Below are positions 7,520 to 16,852 of a DNA stretch of 64,000 nt, one piece after another (positions within the stretch are counted from its first letter, which is position 1; each line of letters starts with the position of its first letter). The notes beneath the pieces are model-generated. The model worked only from the letters and a program-made list of their open reading frames with translations. It did no database searches and was not told where the DNA came from. Source of the DNA: an uncultured Eubacterium sp. (GTDB lineage: Bacteria; Bacillota; Clostridia; Lachnospirales; Lachnospiraceae); NCBI GenBank assembly GCA_934338065.1, contig CAKRGX010000010.1, positions 1 through 64,000 on the forward strand, written 5' to 3'. The translations under genes were made by a program, and so were the position numbers.

Positions 7520-8473
7520 TCACCCACGCAATTGCTGCAGTCTCTCTTCCGGCCAGTCGGTCGATGTATGGATATTTAAAATGCTTTGTGTTTCATTTAT
7601 TGCGTTATAATACCACATTGCCGCCTCGTCATAGTCGCCTTTTTCAAGAAAATACTCACCCAGCTCATAACACATCTCCGAGGATCCTTCAGACAAAAGA
7701 TCCTTCAGACTCATTTTCAGCAATGTATGACTGTCTCCACGAAGTCTCGCACTCCGGCATACAACACATGCCGCTTCTTTCACTTCATCCAGACTGCTTT
7801 CCGAATCAACCGCACTGTTGGCAAAAAATGCTTCTGCCTGAGCAAGATCATCTTCATCCCCGGATATATACAATTCCATTGCATACATATGATGCAGCCT
7901 CTTAGACAGCCGCTTTCCATCCTGTATATACCTCTGAAAAACAGAAAAGTCACGTTTGGCATGATTCTCATGCGGCATATGTGTAATAACAATATCAGAA
8001 TCATATACAATGGGATCCAGACGCACCTGTTCATGTACCGGTTCAGTCCATACCCAGTTTCTCACCCGGCGAAACAGCTTCGGCCGATACTCTTCGTCAA
8101 AATTATATGCCGTACCATAGGAAAGCTGATTGCCATATTTCATCTGAACGATCTCAATCTCCGGAAGAAGTGCCTGCTTTAACTCCTTAAAAAGTACATG
8201 ATTCTCCTCATCCAGCACCTCATCCGCATCTGCCGAATAAATATATTCTTTTGTTGCCTTTGAAAAGGCAAAATTACGTGCAGCAGAAAAATCATCGATC
8301 CACGTAAAGTCATACACTTGATCCGTATATCTCTCTGCAATCTTCTTCGTCTCATCGGAAGACCCTGTATCCACAATAATAATCTCATCCATAAGATCTG
8401 CTATACTGTCCAGACACCTAGCTAAAACTTTTCCCTCATTTTTAACAATCATGCACAGACTAATCTCCACCAT
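7520..8473 (-). CDS. Family 2 glycosyltransferase with C-terminal TPR-like region
   Basis: A 317-residue cytosolic GT-A fold transferase. The N-terminal nucleotide-sugar domain shows ISLCMIVKNEGKVLARCLDS, then IIIVDTGSSDET, and the metal-binding DADE (YSADADEVL). A helical tail from about residue 190 contains TPR-like units (ELGEYFLEKGDYDEAAMWYY). This matches the group of SunS-like or beta-1,4-glucosyltransferase-like proteins common in Clostridia. The substrate is not known; peptide, protein or surface polysaccharide are all possible. It follows recJ by 12 bases with a strong AAAGGAGG site, so the two are cotranscribed, although no functional link is obvious. Confidence 0.85.
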   Translation of the reverse strand: MVEISLCMIVKNEGKVLARCLDSIADLMDEIIIVDTGSSDETKKIAERYTDQVYDFTWIDDFSAARNFAFSKATKEYIYSADADEVLDEENHVLFKELKQALLPEIEIVQMKYGNQLSYGTAYNFDEEYRPKLFRRVRNWVWTEPVHEQVRLDPIVYDSDIVITHMPHENHAKRDFSVFQRYIQDGKRLSKRLHHMYAMELYISGDEDDLAQAEAFFANSAVDSESSLDEVKEAACVVCRSARLRGDSHTLLKMSLKDLLSEGSSEMCYELGEYFLEKGDYDEAAMWYYNAINETQSILNIHTSTDWPEERLQQLRG

Positions 8474-8485
8474 AACAGCCTCCTT

Positions 8486-10228
8486 TCACTCAACCCTGCA
8501 ATAACTGCTGATCTGTATCTGTATTGTCCTGTTTCCTCTATAGTCATTTATACTTGGATAATAAGTAAAGGCAACATCAATATCGTTCTCCCGACCCTCA
8601 TACATCCGCGTTAATTCCCCCTCCCCAAACGTTTGGATAATAAACTGCTCGAATTCCCCGGCTCCATGAAAAAGCAGAGCATCCATCTGGCTGCCTAAGC
8701 GATTTTCAACTCGTAATTTAAGCACATTTTTTTCTTTTCCCAGACGTTGTCCACGCAAAATACGAAAATGCTGTTCGGCAAAGACCGGTTTCGGATTGCC
8801 TACACCGAAAGGCTCCATCTTTTCAAACTCAGATAAAAGTTTCTCTGAAGCATATCCGATCGGCATTGCAGCGTCGATCCTGACAACAGGATAAAAATCT
8901 TCCTGCCTTAATGTAGAATGGCCATTCAACCGCTGCCTTAACTGTTCAAGATTTTCCTCTGGCAGCGTCATACCTGCTGCCATCTTATGTCCACCAAAAT
9001 GCGTCATCAGATCCTTACACTTTAATAATTCCTGAAACATATCATACCCTTCGATCGAGCGCCCCGATCCCTTGACCATTCCCTGACCGGCATATGTAAA
9101 AATAATGGCTGGATGTCCTGTCCTTTCCTTTACCCGTCCGGCTATGATACCGACAAGACTCTCATGAACATCGGATAACAATAGTACAATAATGTCATCC
9201 GGCGTTTTCCCTTCCAGCAGAGCAAACGCCTGCTCCGTCCCTTCTTCCGTCATTGCCTTACGGGATTTGTTTAGCTCCTTCAGGTGCTGAGCCTTGAAAA
9301 TGGCTTTCTTATCATCCGTCTCCATCAGCAGATCAAACGAGTCCGCTACTGTTGCAATACGCCCGGCAGCATTAAAACACGGTCCCAGAATAAATCCTAT
9401 ATGTCCGGTATTTATCTTTTTCCCCCGCAGCCCCTGTACCTCAAGAAGTGCCTGCAAACCTGCATTGTCAGTTTGTTCCAACGCCTGCAGTCCATATTTT
9501 ACCAAAATACGGTTTTCATCCTTCAGCTCCATCACATCCGCCACTGTTGCTATAGCCACATACTCTAACAGCTCATTCTTTTTTTCCGCCGGAATCGCAC
9601 AGGCGTCATAGAGAGCACAGACCAGTTTAAAAGCCACTCCCGCACCACACAAGCCGGAAAACGGATAAGTCTCTCCCGCCTGCTTAGGATCGACAACCAC
9701 ATCCGCTTCAGGCAGTGCTTCCTGAACTTCATGATGATCGGTCACGATAACAGTCATTCCCTGTGCTTTTGCATAGGCAACTGCCTCGTTTGCTGCTATT
9801 CCATTATCGCAGGTAACAAGGAGGCTAATCCCTTCCTTTTTTGCTGCATCTACGATACGTTCATTAACGCCATACCCTTCTTTGACTCGGTCCGGTGTAT
9901 ACAGGCAGACCTTTAATCCAACCTTCCTCAAACCTTTCCACAATATATAAGCAGAAAAGATACCATCACAGTCAAAATCGGAAGCTACACCTATCTTTTC
10001 CCCTCCTTCTACTGCCCTCTGCAATAACTGCACCGCTTCAGGTACTCCTTTCATAAGGATAGGATCATATAAATCCGCAAGTGTTCCATTTAAGTACCGG
10101 TCTATGTCTTCTTTTGCCAACACGCCCCGGTTCACCATACAACGGATAACCAGTGGGGATACACCATATTCTCTGCCCAGCTCATTAAAATCTGCTTTTT
10201 TTGTCTCTACGATCCATCGCTCTCGCAT
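8486..10228 (-). CDS. recJ: Single-stranded-DNA-specific exonuclease RecJ
   Basis: A 580-residue 5'-3' single-strand DNA exonuclease of the DHH family, acting in recombination and repair. Metal-binding motifs are intact: DFDCDG, CDNGI, TDHHE and GPCFNAAGRI. The DHHA1 domain has the GGHKMAAG motif, and an OB-fold-like C-terminal region follows. The length is at the short end of the family. An AAGGAG site lies about 12 bases from the ATG. It is the first gene of a two-gene leftward transcript with the glycosyltransferase, and it is divergent from prmA. Confidence 0.95.
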   Translation of the reverse strand: MRERWIVETKKADFNELGREYGVSPLVIRCMVNRGVLAKEDIDRYLNGTLADLYDPILMKGVPEAVQLLQRAVEGGEKIGVASDFDCDGIFSAYILWKGLRKVGLKVCLYTPDRVKEGYGVNERIVDAAKKEGISLLVTCDNGIAANEAVAYAKAQGMTVIVTDHHEVQEALPEADVVVDPKQAGETYPFSGLCGAGVAFKLVCALYDACAIPAEKKNELLEYVAIATVADVMELKDENRILVKYGLQALEQTDNAGLQALLEVQGLRGKKINTGHIGFILGPCFNAAGRIATVADSFDLLMETDDKKAIFKAQHLKELNKSRKAMTEEGTEQAFALLEGKTPDDIIVLLLSDVHESLVGIIAGRVKERTGHPAIIFTYAGQGMVKGSGRSIEGYDMFQELLKCKDLMTHFGGHKMAAGMTLPEENLEQLRQRLNGHSTLRQEDFYPVVRIDAAMPIGYASEKLLSEFEKMEPFGVGNPKPVFAEQHFRILRGQRLGKEKNVLKLRVENRLGSQMDALLFHGAGEFEQFIIQTFGEGELTRMYEGRENDIDVAFTYYPSINDYRGNRTIQIQISSYCRVE

Positions 10229-10304
10229 ATGTAATCTTATCTCCTTACCTCTTTCTCATTCTGAGTATAGTCTATTTTACGCAATTGTGCCAGCCTTTTT
10301 CTCC

Positions 10305-10333
10305 TTGATTTTTTATCTTAATATAGATACAAT
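10305..10333 (+). promoter_or_regulatory. prmA promoter
   Basis: TTGATT (10305-10310) and TACAAT (10328-10333) have a 17-base spacer. The leader is about 30 bases, with AAAGGAG before the ATG. Confidence 0.65.
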
Positions 10334-10368
10334 AGAACATAATTACTGTATAATAAAGGAGAAAAATC

Positions 10369-11319
10369 ATGAAATGGATACGTTTTACACTGGACACACA
10401 TACCGATGCCGTTGATATTCTGAGTTATAAATTAGATGAAATCGGTGTTGAAGGCATAGAAATTGAAGACAAGATGCCTCTTTCTGAGGCGGATAAAGAA
10501 AAAATGTTCGTAGATATCCTTCCTGATCCGGAAGACAATGATGGCACTGCTAAAGTACATTTTTATATGGAACCGGAAAACTGCGATCCTGAAAAAGTGA
10601 TGCTTCAGGTGCAGGATATATTTCAGGAAATCAAAGATTTCTGCGAGATTGGGAAAGGAACCATCAGTCTCTCGGAAACAGAAGACAAAGACTGGATCAA
10701 CAACTGGAAAGCATACTTCAAACCCTTCCGGGCTGCCGATGACATTGTGATCAAGCCAACCTGGGAATCTTACCAAAAGGAAAAAGAGACCGATATTTTG
10801 ATTGAGATTGATCCCGGCATCGCCTTTGGTACCGGTTCCCACGAAACAACCAAACTCTGTATTCAGGCTCTTGATAAATATGTAAAAGAGGGCGACTCCG
10901 TCCTGGATGTCGGATGCGGAAGCGGTATCTTGTCGATCGCAGCCCTCAAATTAGGAGCGCACCATGCTACCGCAATCGATATTGATGAAATCGCCGTAAA
11001 AGTGGCTGCCGAAAATTTTGCCGTAAATAAGATTGCCCCTGAAAGATATTCTTTATACGATGGAGATCTGATCTCCAATACTTTTCTAAAGGTAAAAGCA
11101 GGCACCGGCCACGATATCGTTGTGGCAAACATTCTGGCAGATATCATTATTCCTCTGACGGGTGTTATACGTCCACATATAAAAAAGGGAGGTCTCTACA
11201 TCACTTCCGGTATTTTAAATACCAAAGAAGCTGACGTCCGGACCGCCCTTGAAGAAAACGGATTCGAAATACTCTCTGTCGAACACATGAAAGAATGGTG
11301 TTGTTTTATCGCAAGATAA
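10369..11319 (+). CDS. prmA: Ribosomal protein L11 methyltransferase
   Basis: This 316-residue enzyme trimethylates ribosomal protein L11 with S-adenosylmethionine. The N-terminal substrate-recognition domain (about residues 1-130) ends in DWINNWKAYFKPF. The Rossmann methyltransferase domain contains DPGIAFGTGSHETT, LDVGCGSGILSIAALKLGA and the NPPY-like VVANILADII. In many Firmicutes rsmE follows prmA. Here the next gene is convergent and ends two bases away, so prmA appears monocistronic. Confidence 0.95.
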   Translation: MKWIRFTLDTHTDAVDILSYKLDEIGVEGIEIEDKMPLSEADKEKMFVDILPDPEDNDGTAKVHFYMEPENCDPEKVMLQVQDIFQEIKDFCEIGKGTISLSETEDKDWINNWKAYFKPFRAADDIVIKPTWESYQKEKETDILIEIDPGIAFGTGSHETTKLCIQALDKYVKEGDSVLDVGCGSGILSIAALKLGAHHATAIDIDEIAVKVAAENFAVNKIAPERYSLYDGDLISNTFLKVKAGTGHDIVVANILADIIIPLTGVIRPHIKKGGLYITSGILNTKEADVRTALEENGFEILSVEHMKEWCCFIAR

Positions 11320-11321
11320 TA

Positions 11322-12203
11322 TCAGGTGCGTGACCATCTTCCGCTTGCCCCACAAGGCAGCACAAGACCTTCTTTCCCACGCACAGGCAGACCAACCTCA
11401 TCTGCTTCGACCTGTCCGCCAAAATTACGCTGTATCGCTAATTTCATCATATACGACAGAACTGCAGGCTGCAAACCTGTCGTATATGAATTAATCAAAA
11501 AGAACAGCGCATCTTTCGATAGTATCCGGGTACATAACTGCACTAAGGGAAAGATCTTCTCTTCTATCTTCCATATCTCACCTTTAGGCCCTCTTCCGTA
11601 AGACGGCGGATCCATAATAATACCATCGTAATGGTTTCCACGGCGGATTTCCCGCTCCACAAACTTCACACAATCATCTACAAGATAACGAATCGGCGCA
11701 TCGGAAAGACCGGAAGCTGCCGCATTTTCCTTTGCCCATGTTACCATTCCCTTTGAAGCATCTACATGTGTTACAGATGCCCCTGCCTTTGCACAAGCTG
11801 CCGTTGCTCCTCCTGTGTAAGCAAACAGATTAAGAACTTTTATCTCCCTGGCAGGATTTTTTTGCTTTTCTCTACGGATAAGTCCACCAGTCCAATCCCA
11901 GTTCACAGCCTGTTCAGGGAACAATCCGGTATGTTTAAAGCTAAATGGCTTCAGATGAAAAGTCAGGTCACGATAGGAAATGTCCCACTGCTCCGGAAGA
12001 TTAAAGAATTCCCATTGACCACCACCTTTATTGCTACGGTGATAATGACCATTCTTTTTCTTCCATTCTGGTACCTGATGCGACGTATCCCAGATTACCT
12101 GGGGATCCGGTCTCACCAGAATATAATTTCCCCAACGTTCCAACTTTTCCCCCGACGAAGTATCTAATACCTCATAATCCTTCCAGCCATCTGCTATCCA
12201 CAT
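11322..12203 (-). CDS. RlmI/RlmK-type class I rRNA methyltransferase
   Basis: A 293-residue SAM-dependent methyltransferase related to the catalytic domain of 23S rRNA methyltransferases (COG1092). Motif I is LNLFAYTGGATAACAKAG, motif II is THVDASKGMVTWAKENA, and the catalytic motif is IIMDPPSYGRG. The N-terminal PUA domain of E. coli RlmI is not evident. An N-terminal beta-rich segment of about 95 residues stands in its place, as is usual for Firmicute members. The target base is unknown. It is the last gene of the operon that begins with the GH3-like lipoprotein at 16674 and includes purF and purB, and it converges on prmA. Confidence 0.85.
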   Translation of the reverse strand: MWIADGWKDYEVLDTSSGEKLERWGNYILVRPDPQVIWDTSHQVPEWKKKNGHYHRSNKGGGQWEFFNLPEQWDISYRDLTFHLKPFSFKHTGLFPEQAVNWDWTGGLIRREKQKNPAREIKVLNLFAYTGGATAACAKAGASVTHVDASKGMVTWAKENAAASGLSDAPIRYLVDDCVKFVEREIRRGNHYDGIIMDPPSYGRGPKGEIWKIEEKIFPLVQLCTRILSKDALFFLINSYTTGLQPAVLSYMMKLAIQRNFGGQVEADEVGLPVRGKEGLVLPCGASGRWSRT

Positions 12204-12240
12204 TTCATTTCATTTCCTTTTCTTTTATTTTCCTGTAAGC

Positions 12241-12435
12241 TCAATTGGCAAAAGTATCCTTGATACTTTTGCCTATCTTTCTCGCTCCGCGCTCAAGCGT
12301 ATCTGCTGCATGGTCAATCTTTTTATCCAATTCTTTTTCTTTTGCATATTTTCCTGCCTTGTCAGCCGCATGATTAACCGCATCAACTGCTTTTCCAAAT
12401 CCTTGAAGCATCTTCTCTTTGTCCAGTAATGGCAT
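12241..12435 (-). CDS. Small charged helical protein, 64 residues
   Basis: A short protein of unknown function, predicted to be almost wholly alpha-helical, rich in Lys, Asp and Ala (KAVDAVNHAADKAGKYAKEK). It has no signal peptide and no cysteine. GGAGG lies 7 bases before the ATG and purB ends 20 bases upstream, so it is read from the purine operon. Its composition resembles small stress or nucleoid-type helical proteins, but no family is recognised. The last 9 codons encode a perfect 12-bp hairpin. Confidence 0.7.
   Translation of the reverse strand: MPLLDKEKMLQGFGKAVDAVNHAADKAGKYAKEKELDKKIDHAADTLERGARKIGKSIKDTFAN
12247..12273 (-). other. Perfect inverted repeat at the 3' end of the small coding region
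   Basis: GGCAAAAGTATC and GATACTTTTGCC pair over 12 bases with a 3-base loop. It lies within the last codons of the 64-residue gene. There is no T run after it, so it is not an ordinary terminator. It may protect or punctuate the mRNA. Confidence 0.7.
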
Positions 12436-12455
12436 GCCGCCACCTCCCCCTTAAA

Positions 12456-13910
12456 TTAACAATTGATTTCTGCTTTTACCCCCAGCAGATCTTTATTTTC
12501 ATCCAGGATTGGCTGAATCACATTCTCAAGAAATTCTTTTACCTGACTTGGTGCACGTCCAACATATTTGCTCGGATCCATTGTCTGCTGCAATTCCTCC
12601 AGTGACATAGGGAAAGCATCATCTGCTGCGATCAATTCAAGAAGATTATTGTCCAGTCCTCTTTCTTTTACATTTCTGCCTGCTTCCATTGATAATTCAC
12701 GTATCTTCTCATGCAATTCCTGGCGATTGCCGCCTGCCTTTACTGCATCCATCATAATATTCTCAGTTGCCATAAATGGCAGCTCGGACATAAGTCTCTT
12801 CGTAATAACCTTATCATAAACAACCAAACCATCTGCCACATTGAGGAACAGGTCCAATATACCATCAATAGCCAGAAATCCTTCTGCAACACTCAGACGC
12901 TTGTTAGCAGAATCATCCAGCGTTCTCTCAAACCACTGTGTTGCTGATGTGATTGCCGGATTCAATGCATCGATCATGACATATCGGGAAAGAGAGGCAA
13001 TACGTTCGCTTCTCATTGGATTTCTCTTATATGCCATTGCGGAGGAACCGATCTGACTTTTCTCAAATGGCTCTTCTACTTCTTTCAAATGCTGAAGCAG
13101 GCGGATATCGTTTGAAAATTTATGTGCCGTTGCTGCTATTCCTGCCAGCACATTACATACACGTGTATCCAGCTTTCTTGAATATGTCTGTCCGGACACA
13201 GGGAAACAAGCTTTAAAGCCCATTTTTTCTGCAATCATTTTATCGGCTTCCTTACATTTTGATTCGTCGCCATCAAATAATTCAAGGAAACTTGCCTGTG
13301 TTCCCGTTGTGCCTTTGGATCCAAGAAGTTTCATATTGTCCATAACATGATCCAGATCTTCAAGATCCATTGTCAGCTCCTGCATCCACAACGTTGCCCT
13401 TTTTCCTACGGTTGTTGGCTGTGCCGGCTGAAAATGAGTAAACGCCAGCGTCGGAAGATCCTTATACTTCATAGCGAAATCAGCAAGTACCTGAATGACA
13501 TTGACAACTTTCTTTTTTACAAGCTTCAATGCCTCTGTCATAATGATAACATCCGTATTATCCCCTACATAACAGGAAGTCGCTCCCAGATGAATGATTC
13601 CGGCTGCTTTTGGACACTGTTTTCCATAAGCGTATACATGACTCATAACATCGTGGCGGACTTCTTTTTCACGAGCTTTCGCCACATCATAATTTATATC
13701 TGTAACATGTGCTTTCAATTCCGCGATCTGCTCATCCGTTATACGGGGATTGCCTTCGGCGTCCTTTAACCCCAATTCCTGCTCTGTCTCTGCAAGCGCG
13801 ATCCATAATTTTCTCCATGTCTGGAACTTCATATCTGGTGAAAATATAAACTGCATCTCTTTGCTTGCATATCTTTCGGATAATGGACTTACATACTTAT
13901 CTGTGTTCAT
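12456..13910 (-). CDS. purB: Adenylosuccinate lyase
   Basis: This 484-residue enzyme of the fumarase/aspartase superfamily cleaves adenylosuccinate to AMP and fumarate, and also SAICAR to AICAR. The signature loop is present as GSSAMAYKRNPMRSE, with TSCYVGDNTD and THFQPAQPTTVGKR supplying the other active-site conserved regions. The length fits the longer PurB subfamily. The ATG follows AAGGAAG. It lies 47 bases after purF and 20 before the small helical protein, in one leftward operon. Confidence 0.96.
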   Translation of the reverse strand: MNTDKYVSPLSERYASKEMQFIFSPDMKFQTWRKLWIALAETEQELGLKDAEGNPRITDEQIAELKAHVTDINYDVAKAREKEVRHDVMSHVYAYGKQCPKAAGIIHLGATSCYVGDNTDVIIMTEALKLVKKKVVNVIQVLADFAMKYKDLPTLAFTHFQPAQPTTVGKRATLWMQELTMDLEDLDHVMDNMKLLGSKGTTGTQASFLELFDGDESKCKEADKMIAEKMGFKACFPVSGQTYSRKLDTRVCNVLAGIAATAHKFSNDIRLLQHLKEVEEPFEKSQIGSSAMAYKRNPMRSERIASLSRYVMIDALNPAITSATQWFERTLDDSANKRLSVAEGFLAIDGILDLFLNVADGLVVYDKVITKRLMSELPFMATENIMMDAVKAGGNRQELHEKIRELSMEAGRNVKERGLDNNLLELIAADDAFPMSLEELQQTMDPSKYVGRAPSQVKEFLENVIQPILDENKDLLGVKAEINC

Positions 13911-13957
13911 CTTTGTTTCTTCCTTTCTTTATCAAATTTAATATAGAGCTTAGCTCA

Positions 13958-15394
13958 TTAGTGTTCATATTCCCCACGGATGTCCTCTTTCGGCGGCTCA
14001 ACCGGATAATTGCCTGAAAAGCAGGCATCGCAGTATCCCGTATCTCCCCCAATCAGTTCCGGCAAACGCTCCCCATCCAGATAGCCCAGCGAATCTGCTC
14101 CGATCATATCGCAGATCTGTGTGATCGTATGCTCATGTGCAATAAGCTGGTCACAACTTGGCACATCAGTGCCAAAATAGCAAGGGTATAAAAAAGGTGG
14201 TGAACTGATTCTTACATGGACCTCTGTAGCCCCGGCATCCTTAAGCATCTGAACGATCAGACCACTTGTCGTTCCCCGCACGATCGAATCATCAACCATG
14301 ACCACTCGTTTTCCCTTTACCACTTCCCGTAATGCGTTTAACTTTATATTGACACTGGATTCACGCGCAGACTGTTTTGGCTTAATAAAGGTTCTGCCTA
14401 CATAACTATTCTTTACAAAACCGACGCCATACGGAATATTGGCCTGAAGAGCAAATCCCATTGCGGCTGCATTTCCAGAATCAGGAACACCGACAACGAT
14501 ATCTGCCTCCGCCGGATGCATCTGCGCAAGGATCTTTCCTGCTATAATTCGGGAATTATATACACTGATACCATCAACATAACTGTCCGGACGCGCAAAA
14601 TAAATATATTCGAAAATGCATCGTGCCGGCTTCTGTATACACAGGCTCTCATCCGAAGCAATGCCATTCTGGTCCAGCATCACGATCTCTCCCGGCTTCA
14701 CATCACGTACAAACTCAGCTCCCACAGCATTTAAAGCACAAGTTTCACTTGCCAGAAGATACGTATTATCTCTTTTTCCTATTACCAGCGGCCGGAAACC
14801 AAAAGGATCTCTTGCTCCGATCAATTTACGTGGGCTGGAAATAACGAGTGAATATGCTCCCTTCAGCTTCCTCATCGCATTTTTAACTGCATCCTCAACA
14901 GTAGCCGTATTTAAACGTTCGCGCGCAATATGATAAGCAATCACTTCTGTATCAATCGTTGTTTGGAAAATAGCACCTGTCTGTTCCAATTCCTTGCGAA
15001 GTTCCGGAGCATTAACCAGATTTCCATTATGTGCGAGCATCAGAATTCCCTTTACATAATTAAGCACCAATGGCTGTACATTATGGCTGTTGCTTGCCCC
15101 CGCTGTTGAATAGCGGACATGACCTACACCAATGTTTCCTTTTAATTTTTCAATCTTTTCCGCATCAAACACTTCATTAACAAGTCCCATTCCTTTTGTA
15201 CAAAGGACTTTACCCTTGGGGCCTTCCGTATCACTAACCGCTATACCACAACTCTCCTGCCCCCGATGCTGAAGGGCAAATAAACCATAATAGATCGTAG
15301 ACGCTATATCGCCTCCGTCCATGTCATACGCACCAAACACACCACATTCTTCATGCAGTCCTTCTGAATAGTACTCTTCTACTTGTGAATCCAT
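13958..15394 (-). CDS. purF: Amidophosphoribosyltransferase
   Basis: A 478-residue enzyme of the first committed step of purine synthesis: PRPP plus glutamine to phosphoribosylamine. A 16-residue propeptide precedes the predicted catalytic Cys17 (EECGVFGAYD), which would become N-terminal after cleavage. The glutaminase domain includes YGLFALQHRGQES. The PRPP loop is VVMVDDSIVRGTTSG. C-terminal cysteines (GYCDACFSGNYP) fit the iron-sulfur cluster form found in Bacillus. The gene is preceded by AAGGAAGG. Confidence 0.96.
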   Translation of the reverse strand: MDSQVEEYYSEGLHEECGVFGAYDMDGGDIASTIYYGLFALQHRGQESCGIAVSDTEGPKGKVLCTKGMGLVNEVFDAEKIEKLKGNIGVGHVRYSTAGASNSHNVQPLVLNYVKGILMLAHNGNLVNAPELRKELEQTGAIFQTTIDTEVIAYHIARERLNTATVEDAVKNAMRKLKGAYSLVISSPRKLIGARDPFGFRPLVIGKRDNTYLLASETCALNAVGAEFVRDVKPGEIVMLDQNGIASDESLCIQKPARCIFEYIYFARPDSYVDGISVYNSRIIAGKILAQMHPAEADIVVGVPDSGNAAAMGFALQANIPYGVGFVKNSYVGRTFIKPKQSARESSVNIKLNALREVVKGKRVVMVDDSIVRGTTSGLIVQMLKDAGATEVHVRISSPPFLYPCYFGTDVPSCDQLIAHEHTITQICDMIGADSLGYLDGERLPELIGGDTGYCDACFSGNYPVEPPKEDIRGEYEH

Positions 15395-15417
15395 TGTTGT
15401 CAGTCCTTCCTTAATGC

Positions 15418-16674
15418 TTATTTTTTATCTAACATCAGTATTCCCCGCTGGATCTTGTTTTGTAAAATACGGCATACCGATGAATCAATCATTTTCTCGT
15501 CTATCTTTCCTTCCTTTACGGCAGAAAGAAGCGCCTGATAGCATTTCTCTAATTCCCCTGGCAAAACAATCATATCACATCCTGCCTTTACTGCCTCCAC
15601 GACAGCAAACTCATACGTATAATTATTGCGGATCACATTATCATCAAATGGTGAAGACATAACAACGCCTTCAAAGTTCAGTTCCTCCCGGAGAAGCTTT
15701 GTAATAATATCTTTTGACATGAAAGCCGGTATCTTTTTCACCGTCACTTCACTTGCAGACACACTTCCAACCATAACACAGTCCGCTCCGGCTGCTATTC
15801 CGCTCTGATATGTCAGCAGATTATTATTTCGTATTGACATAAGGCTGTCTTTATTTTCCAACACCTCCTCTTTATAATTCCCCGGAACATTACCTATTCC
15901 CGGAAAATATTTCAGTGTCACTGCCAATCCGCCTTCTCGCATACCCTTTACATAGCTCTCTAACAGACTGCAGACCTGCTCCACTTCTGTACCTAAACAA
16001 CGTCTGGAATACTCAGGATTATTCTTATTTCCTATATCAGCCACAGGAGAAAGATTCAGATTCACGCCCATGTCTGTCAACTCTGACCCGATATTCTTTC
16101 CTGCCTGATACACTTGTTTTGCAGACATATCCACTGCCATCTCTCCCGGCGTAATGTACCCGGTATCATTCAGTCCCGCTACGCGGCTGGAGATGGAATT
16201 GTTTCCACCGCCATCCTCTTCCACTGCTGCATACAGGGAACCTCCGGTAACTGCTTCTGCCTGCAGATCCCGTATCAACTGCTGCCCCTGCTCTTTATTT
16301 TTTATATTTTCTTCCGTCAAAAAGACCCCGCCTATGTTGTAACGGCGGATCGCCTCTCCCATCGTCCTTGTCACCTCTGTGATCGTACCATCCAGTGTTC
16401 GTCTTTGATCTAACTGATATAGATCCACAAGAAACATCTGTCCGATCTTCTGTTCCAAAGTCATGTTCTTTACCATTTCCTCTGCCTGCCCATAGGCATC
16501 ATCAGGGTCAATTGGTATAGGACTCGCAGACACCGCAGCTCCAGACAGAACCGATGGAGTCTCTGTCACCGTCTCCGCTGTTGCTTGTCCATCATTTTTC
16601 TGTGTGTTTTCGCCACATGCGCACACCCCGAATATTGTAAGCAGAAGAAAAACAAATCCTGCTATGCGTTTCAT
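15418..16674 (-). CDS. GH3 (NagZ-like) lipoprotein lacking catalytic residues
   Basis: A 418-residue exported protein. A type II signal peptide precedes a lipobox at about residues 17-20 (VCAC). The TIM-barrel fold of family 3 glycoside hydrolases is recognisable (LEQKIGQMFLVDLYQL, YNIGGVFLTEENIKN, GVNLNLSPVADIGN). The family's key residues are altered, however. The usual DEEGGR is EEDGGG, the KHFPGHGD loop is KYFPGIGN, the acid/base His-Asp stretch is NVPGNYKEE, and the nucleophile Asp of GVVxSD is replaced by Ser (GVVMSSPF). It is therefore probably a non-hydrolytic binding protein. It heads the operon containing purF and purB. Confidence 0.8.
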   Translation of the reverse strand: MKRIAGFVFLLLTIFGVCACGENTQKNDGQATAETVTETPSVLSGAAVSASPIPIDPDDAYGQAEEMVKNMTLEQKIGQMFLVDLYQLDQRRTLDGTITEVTRTMGEAIRRYNIGGVFLTEENIKNKEQGQQLIRDLQAEAVTGGSLYAAVEEDGGGNNSISSRVAGLNDTGYITPGEMAVDMSAKQVYQAGKNIGSELTDMGVNLNLSPVADIGNKNNPEYSRRCLGTEVEQVCSLLESYVKGMREGGLAVTLKYFPGIGNVPGNYKEEVLENKDSLMSIRNNNLLTYQSGIAAGADCVMVGSVSASEVTVKKIPAFMSKDIITKLLREELNFEGVVMSSPFDDNVIRNNYTYEFAVVEAVKAGCDMIVLPGELEKCYQALLSAVKEGKIDEKMIDSSVCRILQNKIQRGILMLDKK

Positions 16675-16693
16675 TTTTCTGTACCTCGTTTAT

Positions 16694-16709
16694 TGTTTCG
16701 CTCGAAACA
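16694..16709 (-). promoter_or_regulatory. Palindromic operator candidate in the leader of the GH3-purF-purB operon
   Basis: TGTTTCG, a 2-base spacer and CGAAACA form a perfect 16-base palindrome between the -10 element and the ribosome binding site. It is of the size bound by LacI-family dimers, but no regulator is identified. Confidence 0.45.
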
Positions 16710-16727
16710 CCCACCAATTCAAAAATA

Positions 16728-16756
16728 ATTATATTATATTCTCATGGCATATGCAA
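16728..16756 (-). promoter_or_regulatory. Promoter of the GH3-purF-purB operon
   Basis: On the minus strand TTGCAT and TATAAT have a 17-base spacer. Confidence 0.6.
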
Positions 16757-16852
16757 ATAAAATATTTTCTTTATTTTTTTATTCTTTTGTGTAAATCGCC
16801 CAAGCTGCCGTGCATAGGATAACAATGTAAATGAAAGTTAGGAGGCAAACCT

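Noticed and set aside
10347..10352. TATAAT just before prmA as its -10
   Set aside because: It touches the ribosome site, leaving almost no leader; the TTGATT/TACAAT pair upstream fits better.
15395..16852. Search for a purine riboswitch ahead of the purF operon
   Set aside because: The GH3 leader is short and no conserved aptamer core could be recognised.
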